A model generated the notes under the pieces. That model was not told the DNA's origin, did no database searches, and saw only the letters and a list, made by a program, of their open reading frames with translations. Shown here piece after piece: positions 31,360-43,538 of a stretch of DNA of 64,000 bases. The position numbers and the translations under genes are program-made. The stretch is from assembly GCA_036852015.1 (NCBI GenBank), contig JAANDG010000458.1:55123-119122 (forward strand), written 5' to 3'. The DNA comes from Pelodera strongyloides. Lineage: Eukaryota > Nematoda > Chromadorea > Rhabditida > Rhabditidae. Numbering within the stretch: position 1 is the first letter of the stretch; every line of letters starts with the position of its first letter.

Positions 31360-34300
31360 CCTGTGTACGCGTCGAACCTAAGTATGATTCCTTTGTCGCT
31401 AAAAATAAACGATAAATTTCTCATGTTATATATTCAATCCCTACACACGTCTTATGTTCAAACCCATAATAAATAAACGCCATCCCTTACACGTCTTATG
31501 TTGGTTCAGCTCTCACGTACGTTCGACACCGACAATTAACAACGCTGAAACAAATTCTTGAGCAGCCCCAGAGACCACAAAACAGGATAGTTTCAGACAT
31601 AGAATGAGGTAATCGTGACTCCCCAGGACAAAACACTAATCAATTCCGATGATTAGATTACGTGTGAAAATAACGCACCCTGCCACCATGATTACTAAGC
31701 ACACGTAGAACCATATAATGCGATCACCCTATACACTAACATCAGCAGCCCATTCTTGACTGACGTGAGACATCCTTCCTGCAGCGGACTGGCGAGCAAA
31801 AAAAAAACCCAAACGCAGTGACCAAACAACGAAGAATTATCCAAAATACACGATCCAAAGGCGCACCCATTGTCCGAGCACTGGCATTGGTACTTATAGA
31901 ATCCGTGCACAATTCATGCACTGAACGAAGCAGTGCAAACTCACGCTTCTCATGCCAAAGTAAAGTGACGTCACAGATCAAAGGGTACCCCGAGAATGTC
32001 ACGATTAAGTGCAATTAAAACAGGTTGAACAACCATCAGTCACCCATCATTTGTATACCCCCAACACAACACGGTCTGTCACACCCCGTGCAACTTCCCA
32101 GGTAATGTTTATTGTGGGAGTTGCACACACACCTGACAGTACTTGTTTTGTGGGAGTCATCAGTCACCCATCATTTGTATACCCCCAGTATTGCCAACCC
32201 AACCCCAAACCGACAACGCAAAAAGAAATAACAAATAACAATGCTTATAATGCTTCGTCCCATGTTGTGATCTCGCCACAGTATCTGCAGATAACTCCTC
32301 CGTCAAGTCGTATACGCGCCCGAAAAGTCGTTCTGAAAAAAAGGAATGTTATAAACACAAGTCTTCGTTCACTAACATTCGTATAAGGCACCGAATGCAG
32401 TGCGTTAGTGCGTTACTCGTTCAATTCTCACGGCATTCACTTCGTATTGTATGCAATTGAAATTAATCGGAATTTCAACAATCAACGAATAAACCAGAAA
32501 TGAGTAACATTTTAGAGTGATATTGGAACCCAGAAGACTCGACATTATGCAGTATTGTATTGTACGTTACGTCCTCAACCATTTAGTGCGTCAGACGCAT
32601 GGGAAACTTTTACTGCACGATACTACGGTATGCAAGACATAGATATAGAGTTACTAAAGTACACAGGGAGTTAGTGTGGAAGTGTGGAGATAATGAATCC
32701 GTGATCGGAGACGTCAATAACCTCTACTGCAGGCGATGAGGAGATATACTGATATACGATCCGATAAAAAAGGAGTAGATAATACGTACAGGGATGGAAT
32801 GAAATGACCCCGACACCCGAGCCCGACCGACAGCGGAACATAAACTCTGCAAGCAGGCTATAAATTCCGTGCGTAAATGTAGGTGGTTGCAGGTGGTTTC
32901 CTTAGCTTAGTGATAGACCGTTTTTAATAAAACACTATGTTTCACTCAAATATATAAATTTCTAATTGTTTTCGGAGGTGGTCAACCAACCCGGAGGTGG
33001 TTCGTGCATGTTTCAACGCACCAACCTATACCCCTGTCTGCAAGGTAACAACTACTGAAAAGATTATAGGAAAAGACGACTACAAAGAATCACCGGTAAG
33101 GAATTAAGGAAAAGGAAAATAGAAATAAAACATTTACTCCATGGAAAGGACTGCATTGTCTGCATTGTTAGCAAACATTTTTGGCTGTAAGCGAAACCTG
33201 AACGCTGGTTACTGGTTACAGACCGTACGAGTAGATAATACAGGAGGCACTGGACAAGACACTGCCAAAGGAGATGGTTCACATTTTAGCCAATAAGATT
33301 AGACTCGCTAACATTATGGAGGGGTGATAGTCACACAACCCCATTCGGGAATAAAGCGATATCAACAGAGTGCAGAATAGAATTCTGAAGCAGGATCGGA
33401 AGCTAGGCAAAACAAAGCTAAGACATTGATATGAGAACAGAAGTTCACCCTAACAGCACGACATCGTGAAGCGAAAGTTGAGATCGAGTAAGAAATGATC
33501 AACCACGAACCATGAGTTAACAACTCGATGACTGGCATAACATAGAGGAGTAGACGATAAACCAGTCATAGGTCAGAGTGAGACTCGGAGCATCGAGATC
33601 TAGGTAGCCATGTACCAAAACAAAAGGGGCTGAACTGGGAGTGGTTAGCGCCGTAAGCGGAGCTGGTAACTTCAGTTTGGGAGAAGATGGAATAAGTCAA
33701 CAGGAATATGCAGTCAAGAAACCGAAAAAGAAATACCAGTACACAATAGAAAAAGATAAACTGAGGCTGACTATGTGAGCCCATCCGTGGCCGACTGGGT
33801 AGCATCTCAATAGTAGATGTAAACTCAAAAATGCAACTGCAAGCGAGATCCGGGTGGAATATTAATACCACAAGGACCTCGGTGTCCCTACAGAGGGAAG
33901 CCAGATCTGAACTCTGACCCGCATGAGAAGAGTAATAGTAGTATGACATAACCAACTGATAACTAGCTGTGAGACAGACAATACAAGACTAAGGAATTGG
34001 GATTCATCATTCATGGCTTATCCTGTGGTACGGTAAGTGAATTATCACCACGATCATTTAGAGTGATGAAATCAAAACTGATTCGGTACGCACATAACGT
34101 ACCTACAAAAAATAAGCAGAAAGTGTAACGAATACACATGGGTGCAATTTACCTTAGGAACTTAGCTATGGTAAGGTTAGGTAGCAACATGGCGACCATT
34201 CAGACTTGGGTCTCACAAAAAAACGAAAGCCGAAGCTGGAGGGCGGTAGCTACAGTTACAGTGATGCGTGCACCGTGTAGCCGCATCGCATCAGAAAGAA

Positions 34301-37300
34301 GTATAGAAAACCCTATGCATCCTTCTCAGCAAGCCAAATCTGCATCTCATCTCGAGAGTAGACGAGTAGAACAAACATTATATGAAACGCCTTATTAGAT
34401 AGTAACGACGAACGACCGTACCAGAAGGATAGAGCTTGACTGCTTGACCTCAAAATAGAAACTAGTTGATACAAGTAAAAACGCGTGGGTCCCTTTACTT
34501 TAGCTAGGAACTAAGGTAAGGTTGGAATATAAAAGTAATATAGTAAAGAATAGTTAATTAGTTAATGTTAGAGAAAGCGAGAGTGGAGCTCCAAAGCAAA
34601 AAAAACGCACTGGGACTGGGAGACTCGAGTCTATCTCCCCAGTGCGATAGAGGCTATAGCTATAGGGTTATTTCATTCCAATAATAACAATCAAAGTTAG
34701 ACTTTTGGGTCATAACGAACGTATGATATGATGCGCCCGATTCGATACTTATGCATCGCATAAATAGGATTCATGTAAGTAAGGCGTAAGGATTAAAGTA
34801 AATATAAAGGGTAATCGATATTCATTGTTGCGCATTGCGTGGATGTACCTCAGCTTAAGCTTACGAGCTATGGTAAGAAGGTTAGGAAAGTCAGAATAGA
34901 GCACAGCATACACCCAAAAAATATTACAGATCGACAGTTGTCCGTTGTTCGATTGTTCATGTTCATCAAGTTAAGCTCAACAAGCCTGCTGTAACTTAGA
35001 GCCTACGAGTATAAGGGTATCAGAATAGGGGCGTGATTCGTGATTCATCCCAACCCAAGGGAAAAGGAAATCCCAAGGCCAAGGTATTCGGAAAAAATAG
35101 GAAATCTCAACAAGCCACGAAAAATAGAAAAAGAAATACTTGCACACAATAGATAACAGATAAACTGAGGCTGACCGCTGACTGAGCTGAGCCCATCCGT
35201 GGCCGACTGGGCAGCAGCTCAAGAGTAGAATCAAAGACGCAAAAGCAAGCGAGATCTCGTTGGAACATTAAGACCACAAGGACCTCGGCGCCTCTACACA
35301 GGGAAGTGATTTCTTCTGACACGACCAGCAAAGCAAGAGGCAAGAGTAATGGTCGTAGGACATAACCAACTGATAACTAGCTGTGACACAAGACAGTACC
35401 CAACCAATCGTAAGGAATTGGTACACTGGTGCCACGGTAGCAGGATTCACGCCAACTCACGGCTTATCCACTTATAATGTGGTACAGTGGTACTGTAAGT
35501 GACTTAACGTAAACGTAGCAAGATCACTTAGTGAGACGAGATGAAGGAAAGCTGATTAGTACGCACGTAACGTACCTATCAAAAATAAGCAGGAAGTGTA
35601 ATGGTGGATGGTGGGCTTTACATTAGGAACTTAGCTACGGTAAGGTTAGGTAGCAACAGGGACGACCAGTCAGACTTGCGTGCTTTGCTTGGGTCACACA
35701 AAACAATGATGGCCGAAGCTGGAGGGCGGCAGTTACAGTTATGCGTGTGCCGCATCGCAACAGAAAGTGAAGTAGTAGAAAAACAGCGACTTATGTGAGC
35801 GATGCATCCTTCTCAACAAGCCAAATCCACCTCGAGAGTACAACAAACATATGAAACGCCTCATTAGATAGTAACGATCTATCCCTTTGGTACGGACGGG
35901 ATAGATCTCGACCTCGAAATAGAAAATAATTGATATGTAAGGACGCTTGGATCCCCTTTACTTTAGGGACGAAGATAAGGTTGGAATATAAAGGGCAATA
36001 TAGTAAGTTAGTAAGTAAAGAGTAATAAGAAAATAATAGTTAGTGTCAGGGAAAGCGGGAGTAAGAACAGAGCTTCAAAGCAAAAAAAACGCACTGGAGA
36101 ACTCGAGTCTAGTTCCCCAGTGCGGTAGAGGCTAGAGCTATAGGGTTATTTCATTTCATTTCAATTTCAATAATAACAATCAAGTTTGACTTTTGGGTCG
36201 AGCATAACGAACGTATGACATGATGCGCCCGATCCGATTAGACACATATTGCGTAATGGTAATAGGAATAGAGTCGTAGTGCAAGTAAGTCGTGCAAGAG
36301 TGCAAGTAAGTCGTAAGGATTAGAGTTAATAGAAAGGGTAATCTATAGTCATTGTTGCGCATAGCGCATTGCGTGGACGTACCTTAGCTTAAGCTTACGA
36401 ACTACGGTAAGGTCAGGGAAAGTCAGAATATAGCAGAGCACACCCAAATAAATTATAGAGCGATAGTTGTTCGGTTGGTTGCTCATCAAGTTCAGCTCAA
36501 CAAGCCTGCTCAGTGCTCTAGATCAAGCAGTGAAATACTGCGAGCTGTTCACTTACGCAGCGGTTCAAAGGAGCAAGGAACAAGGATGGAGATTGGTTCG
36601 GAAAAATATTAATTGACACACATTGGCATGCATGCATGAATCCGCATACGACGCGTAGGCGTAGTCCGGCGTAGAGCGTTGGCTCCCCTCACGACGCCTC
36701 ACGTTATGAACTAATTAAGACAGGGACCATACAATTGTTGCGGGGATACGCCGTAACTTAGAGCCCAAGATTCTAAGGGGATCAGAATAGTGTCGTGATT
36801 CCCAAGGGAAAAGAAAATCGAAATCCCAAGGCCAAGGTATTCGAAAAAAATCGGAAATCTCAACAGGCACCAGCACCATCCACCATCACACAATAGATAA
36901 CAGACCATGACCAAATGAGCCTGACAACGTGAACGTAACGTGAGCCGCTGAGCCCAACCCTCGCCGACTGGACTGATAGCAGCTCAAATGTAGTATGGTA
37001 GAATCAATGATGCAAACGGGATCCATATGGGACATTAGGACGACCACCAACCAGGACCTCGTTGTCCCTAAAGAGGGAACTCAGACCAGACCTGAACTAC
37101 TGAACTGTGACCCGAATGAGAAGAGTAACAATCGTATGACACAACATAAACAACTGATAACCATCATAGAGAGACAAGAGACTACGTGAGTACCCAAGTA
37201 ACCGTAAGGAAGTGGTATTCCTGCTCGCGAGAAGGAAGGGTCGGAGGCCAGCGCCTCCGGAAAACAACTAGGTACATTCCATACATAGTGCGTACCAATA

Positions 37301-38363
37301 AAAATGATGACCGCAGGCCTGACTGATTCATAGACAGTCAGGGTGGCTGCAAAATGGATATTGGGAAAGACTGAAGGCTAAAAGAACCAGGAGGAAAGCA
37401 AATGAAGCTACCAAGAAAAGTAAATACCTGCTGCAGATTTGCGAATGCGGTGAAAATTTTAGAACAAAATGATAAATGCGAATACAATATTCTGCAGGCT
37501 GCAGATGGATGTGTAAAATAACGTTCGACAGCACTAGAGTAGAGCTACGAAATGTGAGTAAAACATGCTTATGCAGTACAGGGCCAGAACAGATAGATAG
37601 AAAAGCTAGGTACGAGCGAGGAGCATTCGTATCTTCGGTGCAGAAAAAAAACGAAGGGTGTTCTGAATTCACAGCAGGAAAACGCGCAATATGGAAAAGC
37701 GTATGCCAGCCATACATTGTGATAACTACTGCAAGGAAGAGGAGAATCACAAGCGGTGATAACAATAGAAGAGAAGGGCAGACAGAAGAAAGGCCATAGA
37801 TTAAGGATAAACACTACAACAATAAAATAAAATAAACCGAACAAAGGATACCTGTCTCTCCTCATGTCCTGACTCAATTCCACTCCATTCCTCCTTGTCT
37901 CACCCCAGAGTGTTGCTGTTCATAGAAGAATGATCCTGGTAGCCCTCACTTGCATCACAGGAGATTCGCATCTTTAAAACAGACGATAAATTAGTGGTCT
38001 AAACAGTTTAACTTTAAACGAACTTCAATGACAATGACGTGATACATTAATTAGAATGCAAGATTCTGAATCAGTGCTGGTATCAGAAGAAATGATAAAA
38101 AAGGAAGGGGCGGATGAAGTAAAAGGATTTGACAGCTAGCCAAAACGAGCAAAGCACAGACTCACAGACAACCACAGAGTGGTATCATAGCGCATATGAA
38201 TAATGAATATGAAAAGGGAGCTCAGGAATATCTTTCAGACTTGCACGCCGAGAACTATACTTATATCACACACAGATCTAAGTATGGTCAAATAACGATC
38301 CAATGTCAGCTGTAGGAGGATACAGGTGAAGGCAAATTGACTGAAGAAAATAACAAAAATACT
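31360..38363. other. long region without recognisable genes
   Basis: About 7 kb of repeats and unrecognised DNA. Visible structure: a 123-bp-spaced direct repeat with CATCAGTCACCCATCATTTG (about 32034 and 32157) enclosing the inverted pair GTGCAACTTCCCA/TGTGGGAGTTGCAC, and the higher-order repeat at 33.7-37.2 kb. Open frames are short with no recognised motifs. Confidence 0.5.
33700..37170. repeat. degenerate higher-order tandem repeat, unit about 1.4-1.5 kb
   Basis: Blocks such as CCATCCGTGGCCGACTGGG recur at 33783 and 35194 and, diverged, near 36957. CGCACTGGG...CCCAGTGC hairpins recur at 34608 and 36090; AACAAGCCTGCT at 34978 and 36493. About two and a half copies are present, the third interrupted by about 230 bp of unique sequence (36505-36745). 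Within units, TTAGGAACTTAGCTAYGGTA is itself repeated. Confidence 0.7.
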
Positions 38364-38368
38364 ACACC

Positions 38369-38721
38369 TGTTAGGTATTACGGTATATACCTAAGAATTA
38401 TTATATGTGTAGTTTGTTACTATAATGTGTTTAGTTAATCACTCACATTTGCTCACTGATCTTTTCGTCCTTAGTGATCAGTGGAACACACTATGTCTTG
38501 CCGTTGGCAAATTATCTAATTGCGACTACCCGCAAGTTATTAGTGTTTATATTATTGGTGTTTGATCAGCACGTAGCCATCCGTATATAAAGGCTACGGC
38601 CTAACACTCATTGCTCATTATATCGACTCTTCTACTTCGTAATAAACCTATTATTCTACTGGTCGTACTCTTGGCGCTCAGATCTGTTTGTATCACAGAA
38701 GTCATATCTTGATACATAACA
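38369..38721 (+). repeat. 5' LTR
   Basis: 353 bp, TGTTAGG...CATAACA. A TATA box TATATAAAGG at 38584-38593 places the transcription start around 38610-38620, and AATAAA at 38641-38646 is the polyadenylation signal. This implies U3 of about 245 bp, a short R and a U5 of about 60 bp. Confidence 0.95.
38584..38593 (+). promoter_or_regulatory. LTR TATA box
   Basis: TATATAAAGG about 130 bp before the end of the LTR and about 50 bp before AATAAA; identical in the 3' LTR at 43754-43763. Confidence 0.75.
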
Positions 38722-38723
38722 AC

Positions 38724-38741
38724 TGGCGTTCAGGATTTCGA
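38724..38741 (+). other. primer-binding site
   Basis: TGGCGTTCAGGATTTCG begins two bases after the 5' LTR, and its TGG would pair with the CCA end of a tRNA. I cannot name the tRNA from the sequence alone. Confidence 0.6.
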
Positions 38742-38753
38742 ATCTTCGCTTCT

Positions 38754-39006
38754 GATTACTTACGGTGACGGGACGAGTTCCCATAAACCCGGAGTAATTC
38801 TTCACGTCGTTTGCTGCTGCTGATTACTTACGGTGACGGGACGAGCGCCCATAAACCCGGAGTAATTCTACACTTCGTTGTTGCTGCTGATTATATCGGT
38901 GAAGGGACGAGCGCCCATAAATCCGAATAATCATCTCCACTCAACTGTATCACTTTGGTCATCTACCCACCGGTGAGGGACGAGCGCCCATAAACCCGGT
39001 TGATCA
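38754..39006 (+). ncRNA. four tandem hairpin modules in the retrotransposon leader
   Basis: Core GGTGA(C)GGGACGAGCGCCCATAAA is repeated at about 38764, 38832, 38897 and 38972. Each core is closed by a stem whose sequence changes in pairs: ATTACT/AGTAAT (38755-38798 and 38823-38866), GATTAT/ATAATC (38889-38932), TGGTCA/TGATCA with one G-U pair (38956-39006). Inner GGG/CCC and GGT/ACC pairs are kept. The conserved loop with covarying stems suggests an RNA element, for example for packaging or translation. The role is inferred. Confidence 0.75.
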
Positions 39007-39216
39007 TTTGTGAACTTTTGAGGTGCTGTTGTTTGGATAAAGGTGCTATAGGCACACAGGTCCATCAACAGCGGTTTCCTTTGGGTATCTGTAACCCACT
39101 GGTGAGGTTTTCATTCTTGAAACCAACACCCAGTGTTACAGTATATTCAAACGGTGACATTGTACAGTCTCGGACTGAACGGAGTTATCGCCAATTTTTT
39201 AATTGACATCGGCAAC

Positions 39217-42200
39217 ATGAGTGCGCAGGACAACGAGGACACGCTTAAGGCTATCCTGGCTTCTCTGAAGCAACTTCAAGAAAGTCAATCTTTGACAGCA
39301 GAGCGACTGCAACGTTTGGAAGAGAGGAAGGAAGATGAATCTCAAGAAAATGTCACTTTCGAAAGGACGCGTGAAAGTGAACCTTTGACTGCGGAAGCAA
39401 GGGGAATGTTGGATGTGTTGTATAAGAACATCCCTATGTTTGAGTTCAATGTTGAAGATGGAACTAGTTTTTCGGACTGGTATGAGGATCATCAAGATCT
39501 ATTGGAAGTTCAAGCTGAATGTGTTCCGGAGAGCAACAGAATACGATTCGTGTTGTCTCGTCTCGGGCCCCACCAGGAGAAACAACTGAAATTGCGCTGT
39601 CTACCGAAGAAGCCAATGGATATGAGACTGGATGAGGTCATCGAGAAGATGAAGATTATCTTCGTCACCAAGAAGTCGTTATTCCGGAAACGAATTGAAT
39701 GCTTACATGTAATCAAGCAGCACGGTGTTGACTACAAGACCCACATCGGCGTCGTCAACAAGGCCTGCGATGATTTTGCATTCAAAGAACTATCTGATTC
39801 ACAGTTTCGCGTGCTCAACTACTTGAATAGCCTGCGCAATCCGGAGGATATGGAGATGCGTGCATGGCTCATCAGGACACTGGATCGGACTCCAGAGATG
39901 ACACTCGACGATGTCGCTGAGGCCGTCGACAAGTACCACGAGCACAAGGACGACATTGATCTACCCGTGAACCCTATTGCAGTGAACCGCGTCAATAAAC
40001 CCAACCACCGAGAGCACAAGAGAGACGACAGAAGGCCCGCACAAGGAAAGTGCAAGTACTGCGGGAGAGATAGTGGACATCGGTCTTGCCCCGCAAAGGA
40101 AGTAACTTGTAACAAGTGTGGAAGAAGAGGGCATTACGCCGTGGTTTGTCAACAAAAGGACAAACAAAGCAACAGAAAGGTCCATGAAGTGTCTTCACGA
40201 TCTGTCGGCCGCAGATTCGTTAACGTTTTGATGAACGGAAAGAAGGTGCGACTTCAACTGGACACCGGCTCAGATTTAACGCTGATTTCTGAGGCCACAT
40301 GGAAGATGCTGGGTCGACCAAACTTGAAATCCCCAAGTATAGTCGCGACCGCAGCAAATGGAGAGCAGCTCGAATTGTTTGGTTCTTTCGAGTGCAACGC
40401 GTCTTACCAGGATGAGCAGATCGTCGAGGTCGTGCACGTCACCGCTAGGATGAATCTCCTAGGCCTGGACTGGTTGGAGCGTCTACCGTCATTCAGATCT
40501 ATGTTGGATGCTGTTTGTAATCGGGTCTCCGGAAAGCCTTCCATCACTACATCATCATCGAGGGAATCTGCTGCGACGTACGTTGCTACGCTCAAGACGC
40601 AGTTCTCTGATGTATTCTCCACCGAGCTTGGTCTCTGCAAGAAGACCAAAGCGAGCCTCCAGCTCAAGAAAGGGGCAAACGCAGTTTTTCGCCCAAAGAG
40701 AATGGTACCAATTCACTACAAGGAAAACGTGGAAAAGGAGCTGGACCGGCTAGAGCAACTTGGAGTCATTGAGCGCGTCACATATTCTCCGTGGGCCGCT
40801 CCGATTCTCTGTGTTAAGAAACCGAATGGCAGTGTGAGAGTCTGCGCCGATTTCAGTACAGGACTGAACGATGCACTGGAAGACTTTGCACACCCGATTC
40901 CAACAGCAGAAGATATAATGACAACACTGAACGGTGGAACCGTCTTCAGTACGCTCGATTTTAAGGATGCCTACCTGCAAGTTGAGCTAGAGGGCGACTC
41001 CAAGAACTTGCTCGTCATCAATACTCATCGAGGATTGTACCGATACAACAGACTGTGCTTCGGAGTCAAGACAGCTCCTGGGATCTTTCAGCAGATCATG
41101 GACGCTATGATTTCTGGACTCGAAGGTTGTTGCGCGTACCTTGATGATGTCATCGTTTCTGGTAGAACGCTACAGGAACACAATCGGAACCTAAATGCCT
41201 GTATGAAACGCATCTCGGAGTATGGTTTCCACGTCAACTTCGAGAAGTGCACCTTTGCTGCAAGAGAGATAAGGTACCTTGGGATGATTATCTCGGCAGA
41301 AGGTCGCAAGTCTGATCCATCCAAGATAGAGCCAATCTTGAGGATGCCCGAACCGAAAGACGTCAGTCAGCTACGCTCTTTCATCGGCAAGATCAACTAC
41401 TACGGCAGGTTCATAAAGGAATTGCACAAGTTGCGTGCACCATTCGACGAACTGTTGAAGAAAGATGTCAAATGGAACTGGAACAAAGAGTGTCAGAATG
41501 CCTTTGACGAGGTCAAGAAGATCGTCGCCTCGCCAATGCTGCTCACCCACTACGACCCAAAGAAGGAGTTGGTCCTCGTCACGGATGCATCTCAGTATGG
41601 TCTAGGCGCGGTGCTGTTGCATCGAATGAAGGATGGTACGCAGAAAGCAGTGGAGCATGCCACACGAACTCTACTTCCAGCTGAAAAGAACTATGGTCAG
41701 ATTGAGAAAGAAGGTCTCGCGATCTTCTGGGCCATGAAGAAGTTCTACAAATACCTGATGGGACGCAAATTCACTCTCGTGACCGATCACAAACCTCTCG
41801 TGTCGATTTTCGGATCGAAGAAGGGTATCCCCGTAACAAGCGCCAACCGACTTCAACGTTGGGCTGTGTTCATCAAAGGCTTTGATTTCAAGATCGTATT
41901 CAAGCCGACCGCTGAAATGGGATGCGCCGACGTTCTTTCAAGGTTGATCGCGGATCAGAAAGAAACCGTCGAGGACAAAGTGATTGCAAGAGTCGAAACG
42001 GAGTTGTTCAGAGACGAACACTACCGTACTATTGCCGCCCTACCAGTTACCGCGAACATTCTGAGTGAGGCTACGGAGAAGGACAAGACGCTGCAAGCTG
42101 TCCTGAAAGCTCACAGAACTGGTAATTGGCCAACAAAATGCTCGAGAGACATCAGTCAGTTCGCCAACAGACAAACATCGCTGTCAGAATATAACGGAAT

Positions 42201-43344
42201 CCTCTTGTTTGGTGAAAGGATAGTCATTCCTGCCGCACTCAAGGGACGGATTCTTCGTCAGTTGCACCAGGGACATCAAGGAATTGTTCGAACCAAGACG
42301 CTCGCAAGATCGCTAGTTTATTGGCCATTCATTGACGAGGATATTGAGAACATGGTGAAGTCCTGTGCAAACTGCAATCGTGCTCAGAAAGCACCGACAA
42401 AGACCAATTTGGAATCGTGGAGCAAGGCTAGTGCACCAATGGAACGAGTACACGCTGATTTTGCTGGTCCACTTGAAGGAAAGTACTATTTGCTTGTCGT
42501 TGACGCTTATAGTAAGTGGCCAGAAATCGTTGCCATGGATCGCATCACGACGTCTGCTACGATCTCCAACCTGAAGAAGATTTTCTCGCAATTCGGTATG
42601 CCAGAGACGCTGGTAACAGACAACGGAACACAATTCACCAGTGCTGAATTCGCGTTGTTCTGTGCAAAGAATGGAATCAGACATATGAGATCGTCACCAT
42701 TCCACCCGCAATCGAACGGACAAGCGGAGAGGTTCGTCGACACTTTCAAGCGGGCGCTGCTGAAATTGAAGGGGGAGGGAAGCCCGGCAGAGAATCTTCA
42801 GACGTTTCTGCTATCATACAGGATGACGCCGTCATCTACAGTTCCTGAAGAAAAGTCGCCAGCTGAAGCATTTCTAAATCGAAAGCTGTGCACGTCATGG
42901 GATTTATTGAAACCCAGGCCTGAGAGGAAGCTCGTCAAGGATGAACGTATGGAAAAGCAGTTCAACAAGCAACATCATGGTTCGAAGGCTACAGTCTTCA
43001 ATCCCGGAGACTTAGTCTATATCTATGACTACAAAGTTCCGAGTAAGCCTACTTGGATGGAAGCTACGGTAGTGAAGAAGAACGGTACTGTGATGTACGA
43101 TGTGAGGATTGAAGGACGGAAGAACCTTATCCGCCGACATGCTAACCAGATGAGGCCAAGGACTGTCACCACCCGAAGTCGAGCCTATGACATCTTGCTT
43201 GATGCATTCGACATCAACCCACTGCCCCAGTCGAACCTGAAAGAGTCTAAGCCTATGCTAAGGACTCAACCGTCAACTGATACCACTGCTGAAACAGTTG
43301 AATGTACTACCGCACCGACGGTACCAAGACGTTGTTCCGGATGA
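39217..43344 (+). CDS. Ty3/gypsy gag-pol polyprotein
   Basis: One continuous frame of 1375 codons from ATG 39217; the frame is open further upstream but the leader contains no better ATG. Gag occupies about residues 1-310 and ends in two zinc knuckles, CX2CX5HX2C (residues 279-291) and a canonical CX2CX4HX4C (298-311). Then come the aspartic protease DTG (349-351), the reverse transcriptase with YLDD (641-644), RNase H starting near TDAS (789), and the integrase with HX2H (1017-1020), CX2C (1050-1053) and a D-D-E triad at 1081, 1135 and 1171 (35 residues between the last two). A GPY/F-like C-terminal module follows. All catalytic residues are present. There is no frameshift between gag and pol, so Gag must be made by processing. 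The +1 frame stays open from near the stop to 43468, suggesting the tail was truncated by a small indel. Confidence 0.95.
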   Translation: MSAQDNEDTLKAILASLKQLQESQSLTAERLQRLEERKEDESQENVTFERTRESEPLTAEARGMLDVLYKNIPMFEFNVEDGTSFSDWYEDHQDLLEVQAECVPESNRIRFVLSRLGPHQEKQLKLRCLPKKPMDMRLDEVIEKMKIIFVTKKSLFRKRIECLHVIKQHGVDYKTHIGVVNKACDDFAFKELSDSQFRVLNYLNSLRNPEDMEMRAWLIRTLDRTPEMTLDDVAEAVDKYHEHKDDIDLPVNPIAVNRVNKPNHREHKRDDRRPAQGKCKYCGRDSGHRSCPAKEVTCNKCGRRGHYAVVCQQKDKQSNRKVHEVSSRSVGRRFVNVLMNGKKVRLQLDTGSDLTLISEATWKMLGRPNLKSPSIVATAANGEQLELFGSFECNASYQDEQIVEVVHVTARMNLLGLDWLERLPSFRSMLDAVCNRVSGKPSITTSSSRESAATYVATLKTQFSDVFSTELGLCKKTKASLQLKKGANAVFRPKRMVPIHYKENVEKELDRLEQLGVIERVTYSPWAAPILCVKKPNGSVRVCADFSTGLNDALEDFAHPIPTAEDIMTTLNGGTVFSTLDFKDAYLQVELEGDSKNLLVINTHRGLYRYNRLCFGVKTAPGIFQQIMDAMISGLEGCCAYLDDVIVSGRTLQEHNRNLNACMKRISEYGFHVNFEKCTFAAREIRYLGMIISAEGRKSDPSKIEPILRMPEPKDVSQLRSFIGKINYYGRFIKELHKLRAPFDELLKKDVKWNWNKECQNAFDEVKKIVASPMLLTHYDPKKELVLVTDASQYGLGAVLLHRMKDGTQKAVEHATRTLLPAEKNYGQIEKEGLAIFWAMKKFYKYLMGRKFTLVTDHKPLVSIFGSKKGIPVTSANRLQRWAVFIKGFDFKIVFKPTAEMGCADVLSRLIADQKETVEDKVIARVETELFRDEHYRTIAALPVTANILSEATEKDKTLQAVLKAHRTGNWPTKCSRDISQFANRQTSLSEYNGILLFGERIVIPAALKGRILRQLHQGHQGIVRTKTLARSLVYWPFIDEDIENMVKSCANCNRAQKAPTKTNLESWSKASAPMERVHADFAGPLEGKYYLLVVDAYSKWPEIVAMDRITTSATISNLKKIFSQFGMPETLVTDNGTQFTSAEFALFCAKNGIRHMRSSPFHPQSNGQAERFVDTFKRALLKLKGEGSPAENLQTFLLSYRMTPSSTVPEEKSPAEAFLNRKLCTSWDLLKPRPERKLVKDERMEKQFNKQHHGSKATVFNPGDLVYIYDYKVPSKPTWMEATVVKKNGTVMYDVRIEGRKNLIRRHANQMRPRTVTTRSRAYDILLDAFDINPLPQSNLKESKPMLRTQPSTDTTAETVECTTAPTVPRRCSG

Positions 43345-43538
43345 TGAAGAGGTATTCCAAGATGCTGCCTCTACGCCGCAACCAGCTGTGACAACTACAC
43401 CGCCACTTACGTCGATCCAGCCGTGCAAGGAAGACAACGACGAAGATGGATATCAACCCGTCAAATAAGCGTTACTAAGCCATTAGTATAATTGTCGTTT
43501 TCTTGTTTTAAGTATAACTTAAATACTAAGGTTGGAGG
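43345..43538 (+). other. 3' untranslated part of the retrotransposon and polypurine tract
   Basis: Begins with an acidic, Thr/Pro-rich open stretch in the +1 frame ending at TAA 43466-43468, then AT-rich DNA and the polypurine stretch AAGGTTGGAGG just before the LTR, which would prime plus-strand synthesis. Confidence 0.7.

Noticed and set aside
39133..39216. Upstream extension of the gag-pol frame
   Set aside because: The frame is open from 39133 but without an ATG; ATG 39217 is the first good start and follows the structured leader.
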